A stretch of DNA of 24,900 bases. Origin: a virus. The position numbers and the translations under genes are program-made. The stretch spans positions 1 to 24,900 of IMG/VR virus record IMGVR_UViG_3300027747_000049; one strand, written 5' to 3'. Shown one piece after another: positions 1 to 5,755 of this stretch. The stretch's first letter is position 1, and every line of letters starts with the position of its first letter. Under the pieces are notes generated by a model, which saw nothing but the letters and a program-made list of their open reading frames with translations, had not been told where the DNA came from and did no database searches.

Positions 1-23
1 AACCTAGAACGTAAGGTTAGTCA

Positions 24-671
24 ATGCACTACTTTCCATTTCACATAGGTGACTACAAGAGTCACACCCACCATCTCAGCATCATTGAGGATTTGGCCTA
101 TCGCCGTTTGCTCGACCACTACTATTTGCATGAAGTCCCAATCAAGCAAAGAGACATTGCAAGGCAAATTGGCATGAGGGATTACGAGCAAGAAGTGTTA
201 AGCGTTTTGAACGAATTTTTTGTCAGCACCAACGAGGGGTTCATTAATCCGAAGGCTGACAAGATAATTTCCAACTACCAGGCTATGGTTGAGGCTGGAA
301 AACGTGGGGCGGCTAAGAGGTGGCTAACCCCACCGGATACCCACCCCATTACCCACCCTATTACCCTCCCCAATGCCATACCAATAGCAACCATAAACCA
401 TAAACCAAAACCAATAAATACGGCAACGGAGGTTGCCAAGCCGGACGGAGTTTCAAAAGAGGTTTGGCAGGAATTTGTTACTCACCGCAAAGCAAAGAAG
501 GCTAGGGTTACTCCCCTTGTGATCGACGGGATTTCTGCTCAAGCTGCGAAGGCTGGATGGACGTTGGAAAACGCCTTGAAGGAAATTATTGTTCGCAACT
601 GGCAGTCCTTCAACGCCGACTGGGTCAAAGATAGCAAAACAACGTATACACCAATGAAAGGAATTTTATGA
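24..671 (+). CDS. DUF1376 / YdaU-like replication-region protein
   Basis: 215 aa. Residues 1-85 match the DUF1376 (YdaU) pattern: an aromatic start with FPFHIGDY, then a helical stretch with EDLAYRRLLDHYY. This is followed by the GKRGAAKRW basic segment (92-100) that typically ends the domain. Residues 102-136 are a Pro/Thr/Ile low-complexity linker, and 137-215 form a separate helical C-terminal domain with KEVWQEFVTHRKAKK. The family sits in phage replication modules, often just before a helicase, and is generally thought to act in initiation or helicase loading. That role is inferred here from the helicase two genes downstream. A purine-rich AAGG lies about 8 bases before the ATG. The gene overlaps the next one by an ATGA junction, suggesting translational coupling. 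Confidence 0.85.
   Translation: MHYFPFHIGDYKSHTHHLSIIEDLAYRRLLDHYYLHEVPIKQRDIARQIGMRDYEQEVLSVLNEFFVSTNEGFINPKADKIISNYQAMVEAGKRGAAKRWLTPPDTHPITHPITLPNAIPIATINHKPKPINTATEVAKPDGVSKEVWQEFVTHRKAKKARVTPLVIDGISAQAAKAGWTLENALKEIIVRNWQSFNADWVKDSKTTYTPMKGIL
340..375 (+). repeat. Short 12-bp tandem repeat inside the DUF1376 gene
   Basis: About two and a half imperfect 12-base units of the form CCCACCCYATTA encode HPIT HPIT LP in the linker between the two domains of the DUF1376 protein. The unit length keeps the frame, so copy number could vary without breaking the gene. Confidence 0.6.
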
Positions 672-1000
672 AAGGCCACGAGGGAATTATCAAGTTACGG
701 CTTAAAGGCAAAAGACCAGAGCTAATCTTGCTGGACGACTTTTTACATCCAAGCCCAATGATTGACTGGGAAGGATACGATTCAATTCCAACCGTTTGCG
801 TCCATGGATGTGCGATAGAAGGGCTTGATTTGCGATTTTTGATTGGATGTAGGGTAAGTGTCACCAGCCATGATTTAAATCGTGCAAAACGCCTGTTTAA
901 CGCTTGCAAAGCGGCAAAGGCTCAATGGGTTGGTGCAAGCCATACCGAAATGCATGGTGAACGAGTAACAACAGGATGGATGGAGTTTTATTTTGGCTAA
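668..1000 (+). CDS. Hypothetical protein, early operon
   Basis: 110 aa. I do not recognise a family. The ATG overlaps the stop of the DUF1376 gene (ATGA), and an AAAGGA Shine-Dalgarno lies about 5 bases upstream. The protein is mixed alpha/beta with no membrane segment, two Cys-containing stretches (VCVHGC near 43-48 and C60) and a C-terminal part rich in aromatic residues (WMEFYFG). Its stop codon overlaps the start of the helicase gene. The tight placement between DUF1376 and helicase suggests a DNA-replication accessory role, but the sequence itself does not show this. Confidence 0.7.
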   Translation: MKGHEGIIKLRLKGKRPELILLDDFLHPSPMIDWEGYDSIPTVCVHGCAIEGLDLRFLIGCRVSVTSHDLNRAKRLFNACKAAKAQWVGASHTEMHGERVTTGWMEFYFG

Positions 1001-1952
1001 CTTCATTCCTGACAACATTGACTTTTCGCAGTACCTTGCGGAAACCGACAGCAAGCAGAACGTTAAGTCTGCCAATCTATACATCCCGTCCATCAAAGAA
1101 CGGATGCGGAACATCTCTAAAGAACGAAAGTTGTGGATGCCTTGGGAGAAGACACGGGAGTCTTTCTATTATCGACCAGGAGAGATGACTGTTTATGCTG
1201 GCATGAACGGACACGGCAAGTCCCAAGTGACAGCACAGATTGCTATGTCTTTGATGCAACAGGGCGAGAAGGTCTGTATGGCATCGTTTGAGATGAAGCC
1301 AATCGAAACCATTCGACTGATGAGCCGGATGTACATTGGCACGAATCCGTTTACAGAAGAGTACCAAAACGAAGAAGGATTTGCGGTATTGGACGCCCTG
1401 TTTGACAAGTTTGGTGAGTGGTCAAATGACAAACTTTGGATTTACGACCAGATGGGTACGACCAACGTAGAAACAGTCGTTGGAATGACCAGATATTGTG
1501 GCAAAGAACTTGGCATAAAACACGTTTTTATTGACTCATTAATGAAGGTCGTTGGCTCGGAAGATGACATGAATGGGCAGAAGCAATTTGTTGGCGAATT
1601 GTTCAGCATAGCCAAGGATTTGCAACTGCACATACACTTGATACACCACATCCGAAAACCCCAAAACGAAGCGGCATTACCCGACAAGTACGACCTGAAA
1701 GGCTCGGGTTCCATCTCGGATCAGGTGGACAACATCTTTACTGTTTGGCGTAACAAGGGCAAAGAAGACGATATGCGAAACGCTGGGAAGTTTGGTGGCA
1801 AGTCCGGTGAACACGATGGCATTCTGAAGTGCTGCAAGCAACGGCATTACGAAGGTTCAGGTGATGGTGAACCAGCAATCGGTCTGTGGCTGCACAAAGA
1901 TAGCGCACAGTTCTTAGGTAGCGCAACCGATTCACCGGCAGTCTATGAGTGA
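993..1952 (+). CDS. DnaB/T7-gp4-type replicative helicase ATPase (RecA-fold)
   Basis: 319 aa RecA-fold helicase core lacking a DnaB N-terminal or primase domain. Motifs run in order. Walker A is GMNGHGKS at 70-77, with a Glu in SFEM at 97-101 at the position of the DnaB catalytic Glu. Walker B is HVFIDSL at 177-183, HIHLIHHIRK at 213-222 matches DnaB motif H3, and DLKGSGSISDQVDNI at 234-248 matches DnaB motif H4. It probably unwinds the replication fork as a hexameric ring. The start is TTG at 993, overlapping the preceding stop and following GGATGGATGGAG, a good Shine-Dalgarno. The first in-frame ATG lies about 110 bases downstream and would remove conserved N-terminal sequence. Its 3' end overlaps the next ORF by 8 bases. 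Primase must come from another gene or the host. Confidence 0.88.
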   Translation: MANFIPDNIDFSQYLAETDSKQNVKSANLYIPSIKERMRNISKERKLWMPWEKTRESFYYRPGEMTVYAGMNGHGKSQVTAQIAMSLMQQGEKVCMASFEMKPIETIRLMSRMYIGTNPFTEEYQNEEGFAVLDALFDKFGEWSNDKLWIYDQMGTTNVETVVGMTRYCGKELGIKHVFIDSLMKVVGSEDDMNGQKQFVGELFSIAKDLQLHIHLIHHIRKPQNEAALPDKYDLKGSGSISDQVDNIFTVWRNKGKEDDMRNAGKFGGKSGEHDGILKCCKQRHYEGSGDGEPAIGLWLHKDSAQFLGSATDSPAVYE

Positions 1953-2154
1953 CCAAGCCCAATTAGAGAAGGCAGAAGCACGAATCCTAGTGCCGTCCTA
2001 CTATCGAACAGTAGAACTCATTGGGAAACCTGCTGCTGCCCTTTGGCTGACCAAACAGATCAGACGCATTGAGAAAATGTACGGGCCAGGCTTTGAAGCC
2101 CGATGCCGTGCATACATGAGAGAAGTAGATGATGAAAACCAAGGAATAACATGA
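1945..2154 (+). CDS. Hypothetical small helical protein
   Basis: 69 aa, family not recognised. The protein is mostly helical and charged, with an ALWLTKQIRRIEKMYG segment and a central YYRTVELIGKPAA stretch. The ATG lies inside the last codons of the helicase gene, with only a weak Shine-Dalgarno there, so translation is probably coupled. The end overlaps the start of the RusA gene by 4 bases (ATGA). The position between helicase and resolvase fits a small replication accessory protein; this is inference from context only. Confidence 0.72.
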   Translation: MSDQAQLEKAEARILVPSYYRTVELIGKPAAALWLTKQIRRIEKMYGPGFEARCRAYMREVDDENQGIT

Positions 2155-2579
2155 CATTGCAAATTGAATTTATAGTCTCAGGCGACCCAAAAGGCAAAGG
2201 AAGGCCAAGGTTTTCCCGTGTTGGTAAGTTCACCAAGACTTACACCGATGTCAAGACCAAGATGTACGAAGACAAGATTGCTAGTGCAGCAAGGCTGGCA
2301 ATGTACCCGCATGAGCCATTAACAACGCCTATAGCGGTCTTTATGCACATTAATGTGCCAATTCCTACCTCTTACTCAAAAAAGCGCAAGGAAGCGTGTT
2401 TGCTGGGCGTAGAAATGCCTTGCAAAAAGCCCGACATAGACAATGTTGCCAAGGGCATTTTAGACGCAATGAATGGCATTGTGTACAAGGACGATGTGCA
2501 GGTGATACGCCTGACGCTACACAAGCAATACAGCACAGAACCTAGCGTCTATATCATGGTTCGTGAGTTCCTGCTATAG
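2151..2579 (+). CDS. rusA: RusA-type Holliday junction resolvase
   Basis: 142 aa, close to the usual length of about 120-140. The N-terminal half has GDPKGKGRPRFS (11-22), typical of the family. The active-site region is KPDIDNVAKG at 93-102, giving Asp95, Asp97 and Lys101 with the spacing of Asp70, Asp72 and Lys76 in E. coli RusA. It is followed by KDD at 113-115 for the third acidic residue. The enzyme cuts four-way junctions symmetrically as a homodimer and would resolve recombination and replication intermediates before packaging. AAGGA precedes the ATG by 6 bases. The partner genes downstream (annealing protein and SSB-like protein) support a recombination module. Confidence 0.92.
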   Translation: MTLQIEFIVSGDPKGKGRPRFSRVGKFTKTYTDVKTKMYEDKIASAARLAMYPHEPLTTPIAVFMHINVPIPTSYSKKRKEACLLGVEMPCKKPDIDNVAKGILDAMNGIVYKDDVQVIRLTLHKQYSTEPSVYIMVREFLL

Positions 2580-2603
2580 GGAAAACCCCTAGTAAAAAAA
2601 GTG

Positions 2604-2631
2604 TTGTATCACACCTAAGTTGGGTTAGCAT
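2604..2631 (+). promoter_or_regulatory. Weak candidate sigma-70 promoter with operator-like dyad
   Basis: The 80-base gap after rusA contains TTGTAT (2604-2609) and TAGCAT (2626-2631) separated by 16 bases. An imperfect dyad GTGT...ACAC (2601-2614) overlaps the -35 element. Both hexamers are poor matches to consensus. The site lies upstream of the Cys-rich protein and annealing protein and would allow their separate expression. Low confidence. Confidence 0.25.
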
Positions 2632-2659
2632 AGAGACTTCTTAACCACAGGAGATAGCA

Positions 2660-2848
2660 ATGAAAAGTTTTGTAGAGACGTTTATGGATGAGAACGCAGA
2701 CATGGAATACTGTGTTCATTGTCTTGAACCACGGCAAGGTTACTTTTGCTGCGGTCGTCAGAATCCTTACCTTGAGTTCAAGGATTTCAGCGAAAAAACT
2801 CAATTGGAAATTATGAAAAAGGAACTTGCATATGCATACGACTGCTAA
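2660..2848 (+). CDS. Hypothetical Cys-rich mini-protein, possible metal site
   Basis: 62 aa with CVHC at 18-21, CC at 30-31 and a final Cys62. The Cx2C-x8-CC arrangement suggests a small zinc-binding knuckle, though a fourth ligand is not certain. The C-terminal half is a charged helix. A good Shine-Dalgarno (AGGAGA) lies about 7 bases before the ATG. The gene overlaps the start of the annealing-protein gene by 17 bases, so the two are likely co-translated. No known family was recognised. Confidence 0.7.
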   Translation: MKSFVETFMDENADMEYCVHCLEPRQGYFCCGRQNPYLEFKDFSEKTQLEIMKKELAYAYDC

Positions 2849-3425
2849 CATTTTTAGCCTGTTGACACTTAACGTCAACGACCACACCGAGAAGAAAGCC
2901 AACCTGACGTACTTGTCGTGGGCATGGGCATGGGCAGAAGCACTCAAGGCCGATCCTAATGCTCACTACCAAGTGCAGATGTGGGGCAAGCAAGGTGAAG
3001 AGAAGTGCTACATGGACATTAACGGCACTTGCATGGTCTGGGTGACAGTCACCATGTTTGGCAAGCCAATGACCTGCCAGCTTCCCGTTATGGATCACCG
3101 CAACAAAGCTATCCCCAATCCTGATGCTTTCCAGGTCAACACAGCCATCATGCGCTGCATGACCAAAGCATTGTCTTTGCATGGACTCGGCCTGTACATC
3201 TATGCTGGCGAAGACTTGCCGGAGATGGACACAACACTTATTGACAACATTGCTTTGGCTATTCGCACAGCGTTTGATGCCAGTGATGAAGCAGGAATGT
3301 ACGGTGAATGGGAATCCATTACCGACAACGATGTTCGGACTGCGGTGTGGCAAGCACTAAAGCCTGACAGCAAAGTACGCTCTGCAATCAAAGCGTATAA
3401 AACTAAACTTGATGAAAGCAACTAA
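2832..3425 (+). CDS. Sak-type (DUF1071) single-strand annealing protein
   Basis: 197 aa. The N-terminal YLSWAWAWAEALKADPNAHYQV (from residue 27) is the hallmark of the DUF1071/SSAP_Sak family, phage recombinases of the RAD52-like group. Later sections fit too: TVTMFGKPMTCQLPVMDHRNKAI, then VNTAIMRCMTKALSLHGLGLYIYAGEDLP. The protein would anneal complementary single strands during phage recombination. I chose the ATG at 2832, which has AAGGAA 7 bases upstream, over a TTG two codons earlier. The C-terminal 45 residues are helical and more variable. The stop overlaps the start of the SSB-like gene (TAATG), so the two are translated together. Confidence 0.88.
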   Translation: MHTTANIFSLLTLNVNDHTEKKANLTYLSWAWAWAEALKADPNAHYQVQMWGKQGEEKCYMDINGTCMVWVTVTMFGKPMTCQLPVMDHRNKAIPNPDAFQVNTAIMRCMTKALSLHGLGLYIYAGEDLPEMDTTLIDNIALAIRTAFDASDEAGMYGEWESITDNDVRTAVWQALKPDSKVRSAIKAYKTKLDESN

Positions 3426-3718
3426 TGTTTATCTCCATTGAACACCACGAAGGCAAGTACCCTTCATTCAACATCAACCTCCATAGCGAAGAGAGTGCGG
3501 AAGCATTCCTGTCTATCAAGGGCTGCTCTATCAAGAGTGGTGCTAAGGGTGATTTTCTTAGCTACCCTGCCCGTAAGAAAGATGATGGAACCTGGTGGAA
3601 GCACGTTTGGGGCAGCGATAAGTTCAACGCTACCATTCTGAAGAAGGCACAACAGGCACAGCCAGCAGCAAAGCCCAAGGCCAAGCCTGAGTTTGAAGAC
3701 GATCCATTGCCGTTCTGA
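3425..3718 (+). CDS. SSB-like ssDNA-binding protein with acidic C-terminal tip
   Basis: 97 aa. The first 75 residues are beta-rich with a central GDFLSYPARKKDDGTWWKHVWGSDKF, fitting a small nucleic-acid-binding fold. An Ala/Pro/Lys linker (76-90) then leads to EDDPLPF at the very end. This mimics the DDDIPF tip through which bacterial SSB recruits partner proteins. The annealing-protein stop and this ATG overlap (TAATG), a typical arrangement for a recombinase and its cognate SSB. I infer ssDNA coating during replication and recombination. The fold is not a canonical full-length SSB (about 170 aa), so the assignment rests on tail and context. Confidence 0.7.
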   Translation: MFISIEHHEGKYPSFNINLHSEESAEAFLSIKGCSIKSGAKGDFLSYPARKKDDGTWWKHVWGSDKFNATILKKAQQAQPAAKPKAKPEFEDDPLPF

Positions 3719-3723
3719 TTTTC

Positions 3724-3806
3724 GGGGGGGAAAGCGGATGCTGGTACAGGGGACTGCGGAACGGCGGTCAACCAGACGCAGCGAGTACCCCCACCCATTT
3801 ATTTTT
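3724..3806 (+). ncRNA. Nested stem-loop element, possible structured RNA or attenuator
   Basis: The 99-base gap between the SSB-like and MazG-like genes holds three nested complementary pairs. They are a G-run (3724-3730) with CCCACCC (3790-3796), GGTAC (3743-3747) with GTACC (3785-3789), and CTGCG (3754-3758) with CGCAG (3777-3781). A T-rich stretch (3798-3806) follows. The segment is much richer in GC than its neighbours. It could be an attenuator/terminator, a processed leader, or an unclassified small RNA. No coding frame of note crosses it on the plus strand. Confidence 0.45.
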
Positions 3807-3817
3807 ATAGGACTTAT

Positions 3818-4126
3818 ATGACTACCTATGCAGACATTGAATTGAAAATTGTGCAATGGGCTGAAGCTCGCCGAATCATTCCAAACTCAAATCCAGCAAC
3901 TCAATTGCTTAAAGCAATCAGCGAGATGGGCGAACTTGCAGACGCAACCATCAAAGGTGATGAAGATGAAATCATTGATGCTGTTGGTGATGTGATGGTT
4001 TGCTTGGTCGTTTATTGCGCTCTGAAAGACATGAATCTTGTGTCTTGCATGGAAGTGGCTTACGACCAAATCAAGAACCGCAAAGGTATCTTGTTGGCTA
4101 ATGGCGTGTTTGTCAAAGAGAAATGA
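3818..4126 (+). CDS. MazG-like nucleotide pyrophosphohydrolase
   Basis: 102 aa, all-alpha. The MazG metal-binding pattern is visible: SEMGELAD gives Glu36 and Glu39, and EIIDAVGDV gives Glu51, Asp54 and Asp58 (ExxE...ExxD). The QLLKAISEMGEL context is typical of phage MazG-like proteins. The family hydrolyses nucleoside triphosphates to monophosphates. In phages it is discussed as pool sanitation or as altering host nucleotide signalling. TAGGA precedes the ATG by 5 bases. The stop overlaps the start of a 50-aa membrane ORF (ATGA). Confidence 0.85.
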   Translation: MTTYADIELKIVQWAEARRIIPNSNPATQLLKAISEMGELADATIKGDEDEIIDAVGDVMVCLVVYCALKDMNLVSCMEVAYDQIKNRKGILLANGVFVKEK

Positions 4127-4275
4127 AAGCCGCTTATGACCTGGCTATCCGAGGTCTAGCAGCATTGGGGATGTTCGCAGTCCTGATGTTCTGCCTTGGA
4201 TACGCTTACGCATCTATTCCGTTGGTGCTGTCTAAGACTTGCACCCCATCATTTATTGACAGGATTTTGAAATGA
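4123..4275 (+). CDS. Small membrane protein, 50 aa
   Basis: 50-aa ORF starting inside the MazG-like stop (ATGA) and ending in another ATGA overlap with the next ORF, which argues for a real translated gene despite its size. A short basic, amphipathic N-terminus is followed by one hydrophobic segment, about residues 12-37, with GLAALGMFAVLMFCLGYAYA. A polar C-terminus contains one Cys. It is predicted to be a single-span inner-membrane peptide. Function unknown. Confidence 0.6.
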   Translation: MKAAYDLAIRGLAALGMFAVLMFCLGYAYASIPLVLSKTCTPSFIDRILK

Positions 4276-4379
4276 CAACTTGGCCTTTCCCGCCGTTTCC
4301 ACGGCCTATTCCGGCTAATGCCCCACCCGTTAAATTTAACCCTGATAATTTTGAAGATGCACCCTATGCGAGTCAATAA
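4272..4379 (+). CDS. Proline-rich micro-ORF, 35 aa
   Basis: 35-aa ORF beginning within the stop region of the 50-aa membrane ORF (ATGA). The N-terminal half is very Pro-rich (MTTWPFPPFPRPIPANAPP), probably unstructured. The C-terminal half is acidic. Translational coupling on its 5' side is the only support. It may be a short peptide gene or a translational relay to the following gene. Confidence 0.4.
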   Translation: MTTWPFPPFPRPIPANAPPVKFNPDNFEDAPYASQ

Positions 4380-4404
4380 AGAAACAACATTGGGAGCATT
4401 CCCT

Positions 4405-4590
4405 ATGACTTATGGCGACAAAGTGCCAAAGCATCACATTGCCGGTGATTACGTTAAACGTGAACGTGACCCTAACGAAGCATTGCCACCAACCATGAAC
4501 ATTTGGGAACGTCCTGTGTATAAACCGCAAGAAGGCTATGTGCGACTAGGTGCTAATGACCACCAGCGTATCAAAAGCCGAGGATTGTGA
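4405..4590 (+). CDS. Hypothetical protein
   Basis: 61 aa from the ATG at 4405, chosen because GGGAG lies 8 bases upstream. The frame stays open back to ATGs at 4366, 4357 and 4318, but none of these has a comparable Shine-Dalgarno. The protein is hydrophilic and basic, with an ERPVYKPQEGYVRLG segment that looks like a conserved core. No family recognised. The stop overlaps the start of the next gene (TGATG). Confidence 0.6.
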   Translation: MTYGDKVPKHHIAGDYVKRERDPNEALPPTMNIWERPVYKPQEGYVRLGANDHQRIKSRGL

Positions 4591-4844
4591 TGACCAAAGA
4601 AATAACACAACCAGCGCAGGAGCCTGTGGCGTGGGGTGTATTTGAGGGTAACTTGCACGACATTTTCTTTACGCAATCAGAAGCGCAGGAGATGGCGGAA
4701 CTGAAAGGTAGCCATGCAAAAGTGCAACCCCTCTATGCCGCCCCACCGAAAACCCAAACCGCTTGCTGTGCTGAATGTGGCAAGAAGGAATCTGATGGCT
4801 GGTTTTTGTACTGCGTAAACTGTATGGAGAAAGCCAATGTATAG
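4590..4844 (+). CDS. Ea22-like phage protein with C-terminal zinc ribbon
   Basis: 84 aa. The N-terminal part has EPVAWGVFEGN and then VQPLYAAPP, a pair of motifs recurring in small accessory proteins of phage early regions (Ea22-like and related). The C-terminus carries CCAECGKKES...YCVNC, that is Cx2C-x12-Cx2C, a plausible zinc ribbon. The ATG at 4590 overlaps the previous stop. The GTG one codon earlier is less likely because AGGA sits at the right distance for the ATG. Function unknown. The metal site suggests nucleic-acid or protein binding. Confidence 0.7.
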   Translation: MTKEITQPAQEPVAWGVFEGNLHDIFFTQSEAQEMAELKGSHAKVQPLYAAPPKTQTACCAECGKKESDGWFLYCVNCMEKANV

Positions 4845-5085
4845 CTATAACAAACAAGTGCGAGAAGTGTTAAGAGCGCATCCAGACGGCTTAACTTGCG
4901 CCCAAATCAATGAGATCATAAAAGCACCAGAGGGAAGGATTTTGGCAGTCCTTAAATCAATGCCAGACGCTTATATTGACCGTTGGCAATATCGTGGCAC
5001 AAAGAAATATATTAGTTCTGTTTGGTGCGTTGTAGAAGTTCCAGAAAATTGTCCAAAACCCAATCAACATGAAAAAACTACCTAA
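4837..5085 (+). CDS. Small winged-helix-like DNA-binding protein
   Basis: 82 aa. Residues 1-60 have the helix pattern of a winged helix: YNKQVREVLRAHPDGLTCAQINEII resembles helix 1-turn-helix 2, GRILAVLKSMPDAY the recognition helix, and RWQYRGTKKYISSVWCVV the wing strands. It may be a transcriptional regulator of the early operon or a replication helper; this is inference. The ATG lies in the last codons of the zinc-ribbon gene, and its own end overlaps the next gene by 17 bases. Confidence 0.62.
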   Translation: MYSYNKQVREVLRAHPDGLTCAQINEIIKAPEGRILAVLKSMPDAYIDRWQYRGTKKYISSVWCVVEVPENCPKPNQHEKTT

Positions 5086-5269
5086 CTTTGCTGCATGGAG
5101 CAATAAGAACCTAGCAGACTTTGCTATGGAAGCGCATATTCGTATGATTGAACAAGAGGAAGCAATAGAACACCTTAAAAATGATCTAAAGTTTGCCATG
5201 TCAGAGTTACGCAAAGGTACTATTTTGGAACACAAAGATGGTTACAAAGTAGTCGTAAAAAGTATGTAA
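5069..5269 (+). CDS. Hypothetical helical protein
   Basis: 66 aa, mostly one long helix: residues 10-48 show heptad-like spacing with EAHIRMIEQEEAIEHLKNDL and likely form a coiled coil. A basic C-terminal strand pair follows (HKDGYKVVVKS). It overlaps the winged-helix gene by 17 bases, implying coupled expression. No family recognised. Confidence 0.65.
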   Translation: MKKLPNFAAWSNKNLADFAMEAHIRMIEQEEAIEHLKNDLKFAMSELRKGTILEHKDGYKVVVKSM

Positions 5270-5314
5270 GATGGCATTACAGCGCGTTGCTGTGGTTAAA
5301 CTTTGGAGAACATT

Positions 5315-5647
5315 ATGCTATTTACTGTTTCTGTTGATTTGGCTGAAGCCGGTTATTTTGAGTTTTCTACCGAATCTATTTTCCATCTTGCAGAAGTTGC
5401 GCAGATGCTTGGCAACATAGATATTGTTGATGAAGATGAAGAATTTGAAGAAGAAGAAATATTTGAAATCCCAGAAGATATTGATTATTACTTTGCTGAA
5501 GACGAAGAGTACGTCTACGACGAAGACGCTGAGTGCTTCTGCTGGTACGATGCCGAGCATGATGCTTGGTACTGGCTGGACGAAGAAGTCGGCGAGTGGT
5601 TGCTCGTAGAAGAAGAGCAAGTTGAAGAAGAGGCTGAAGAAGCCTAA
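5315..5647 (+). CDS. Extremely acidic protein with decapeptide repeats, DNA-mimic candidate
   Basis: 110 aa from the ATG at 5315, which has GGAG 6 bases upstream; a TTG four codons earlier lacks this. By direct count 42 of 110 residues are Asp or Glu (30 Glu, 12 Asp), and there is no Lys or Arg. Residues 1-35 look like a small folded start. Residues 36-65 are an acidic stretch. Residues 68-97 form three tandem ten-residue units starting Tyr/Leu-Asp and ending in aromatic or Leu residues (68-77, 78-87, 88-97), probably beta-hairpins. The tail is nearly all Glu. Such composition resembles DNA-mimic anti-defence proteins such as T7 Ocr, but homology is not shown. It is the last early gene before the terminator. 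Confidence 0.75.
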   Translation: MLFTVSVDLAEAGYFEFSTESIFHLAEVAQMLGNIDIVDEDEEFEEEEIFEIPEDIDYYFAEDEEYVYDEDAECFCWYDAEHDAWYWLDEEVGEWLLVEEEQVEEEAEEA

Positions 5648-5653
5648 TTTGGG

Positions 5654-5750
5654 TATAATCCTACCCAACACGGGGATGTTCTTAGCAACATCCTTCTTCT
5701 GCCCTTACGGGGACAAAAGGCCAGCTATGTTCACATATGCTGGCTTTTTT
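5654..5750 (+). ncRNA. Putative small RNA: TATAAT box, three hairpins, terminator
   Basis: A perfect TATAAT (5654-5659) is followed by stem GGATGTT/AACATCC (5674-5680 with 5687-5693, six-base loop), a small CCC/GGG hairpin (5702-5704 with 5709-5711) and the terminator hairpin. A transcript of about 85 bases would result. No good -35 element is found 16-18 bases upstream, so it may instead be the structured 3' end of the early mRNA. Confidence 0.35.
5720..5750 (+). terminator. Intrinsic terminator between convergent operons
   Basis: GCCAGC-TATG pairs with CATA-(T)-GCTGGC around a TTCA loop (5720-5744), followed by six T (5745-5750). On the minus strand the same stem is followed by CTTTTG, so it can also end the late operon just after the metallophosphoesterase stop. 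Confidence 0.88.
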
Positions 5751-5755
5751 GTTCT

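Noticed and set aside
2577-2591. TAGGG/CCCTA hairpin at the rusA stop as a terminator
   Set aside because: It is followed by an A-run, not a T-run, on the transcribed strand and the stem is only five pairs.
2811-3353. 180-aa antisense ORF over the annealing-protein gene
   Set aside because: It lies opposite a well-supported gene, has His/Val/Cys-rich shadow composition and no ribosome site in an operon of the opposite strand.
3464-3856. 130-aa antisense ORF over the SSB-like gene and the structured gap
   Set aside because: It runs against the operon and through the stem-loop element; no motif and no plausible start signal.
5271-5420. 49-aa hydrophobic ORF overlapping the start of the acidic gene in another frame
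   Set aside because: It could encode a membrane peptide, but it lacks a spaced Shine-Dalgarno and mostly overlaps a real gene in another frame.
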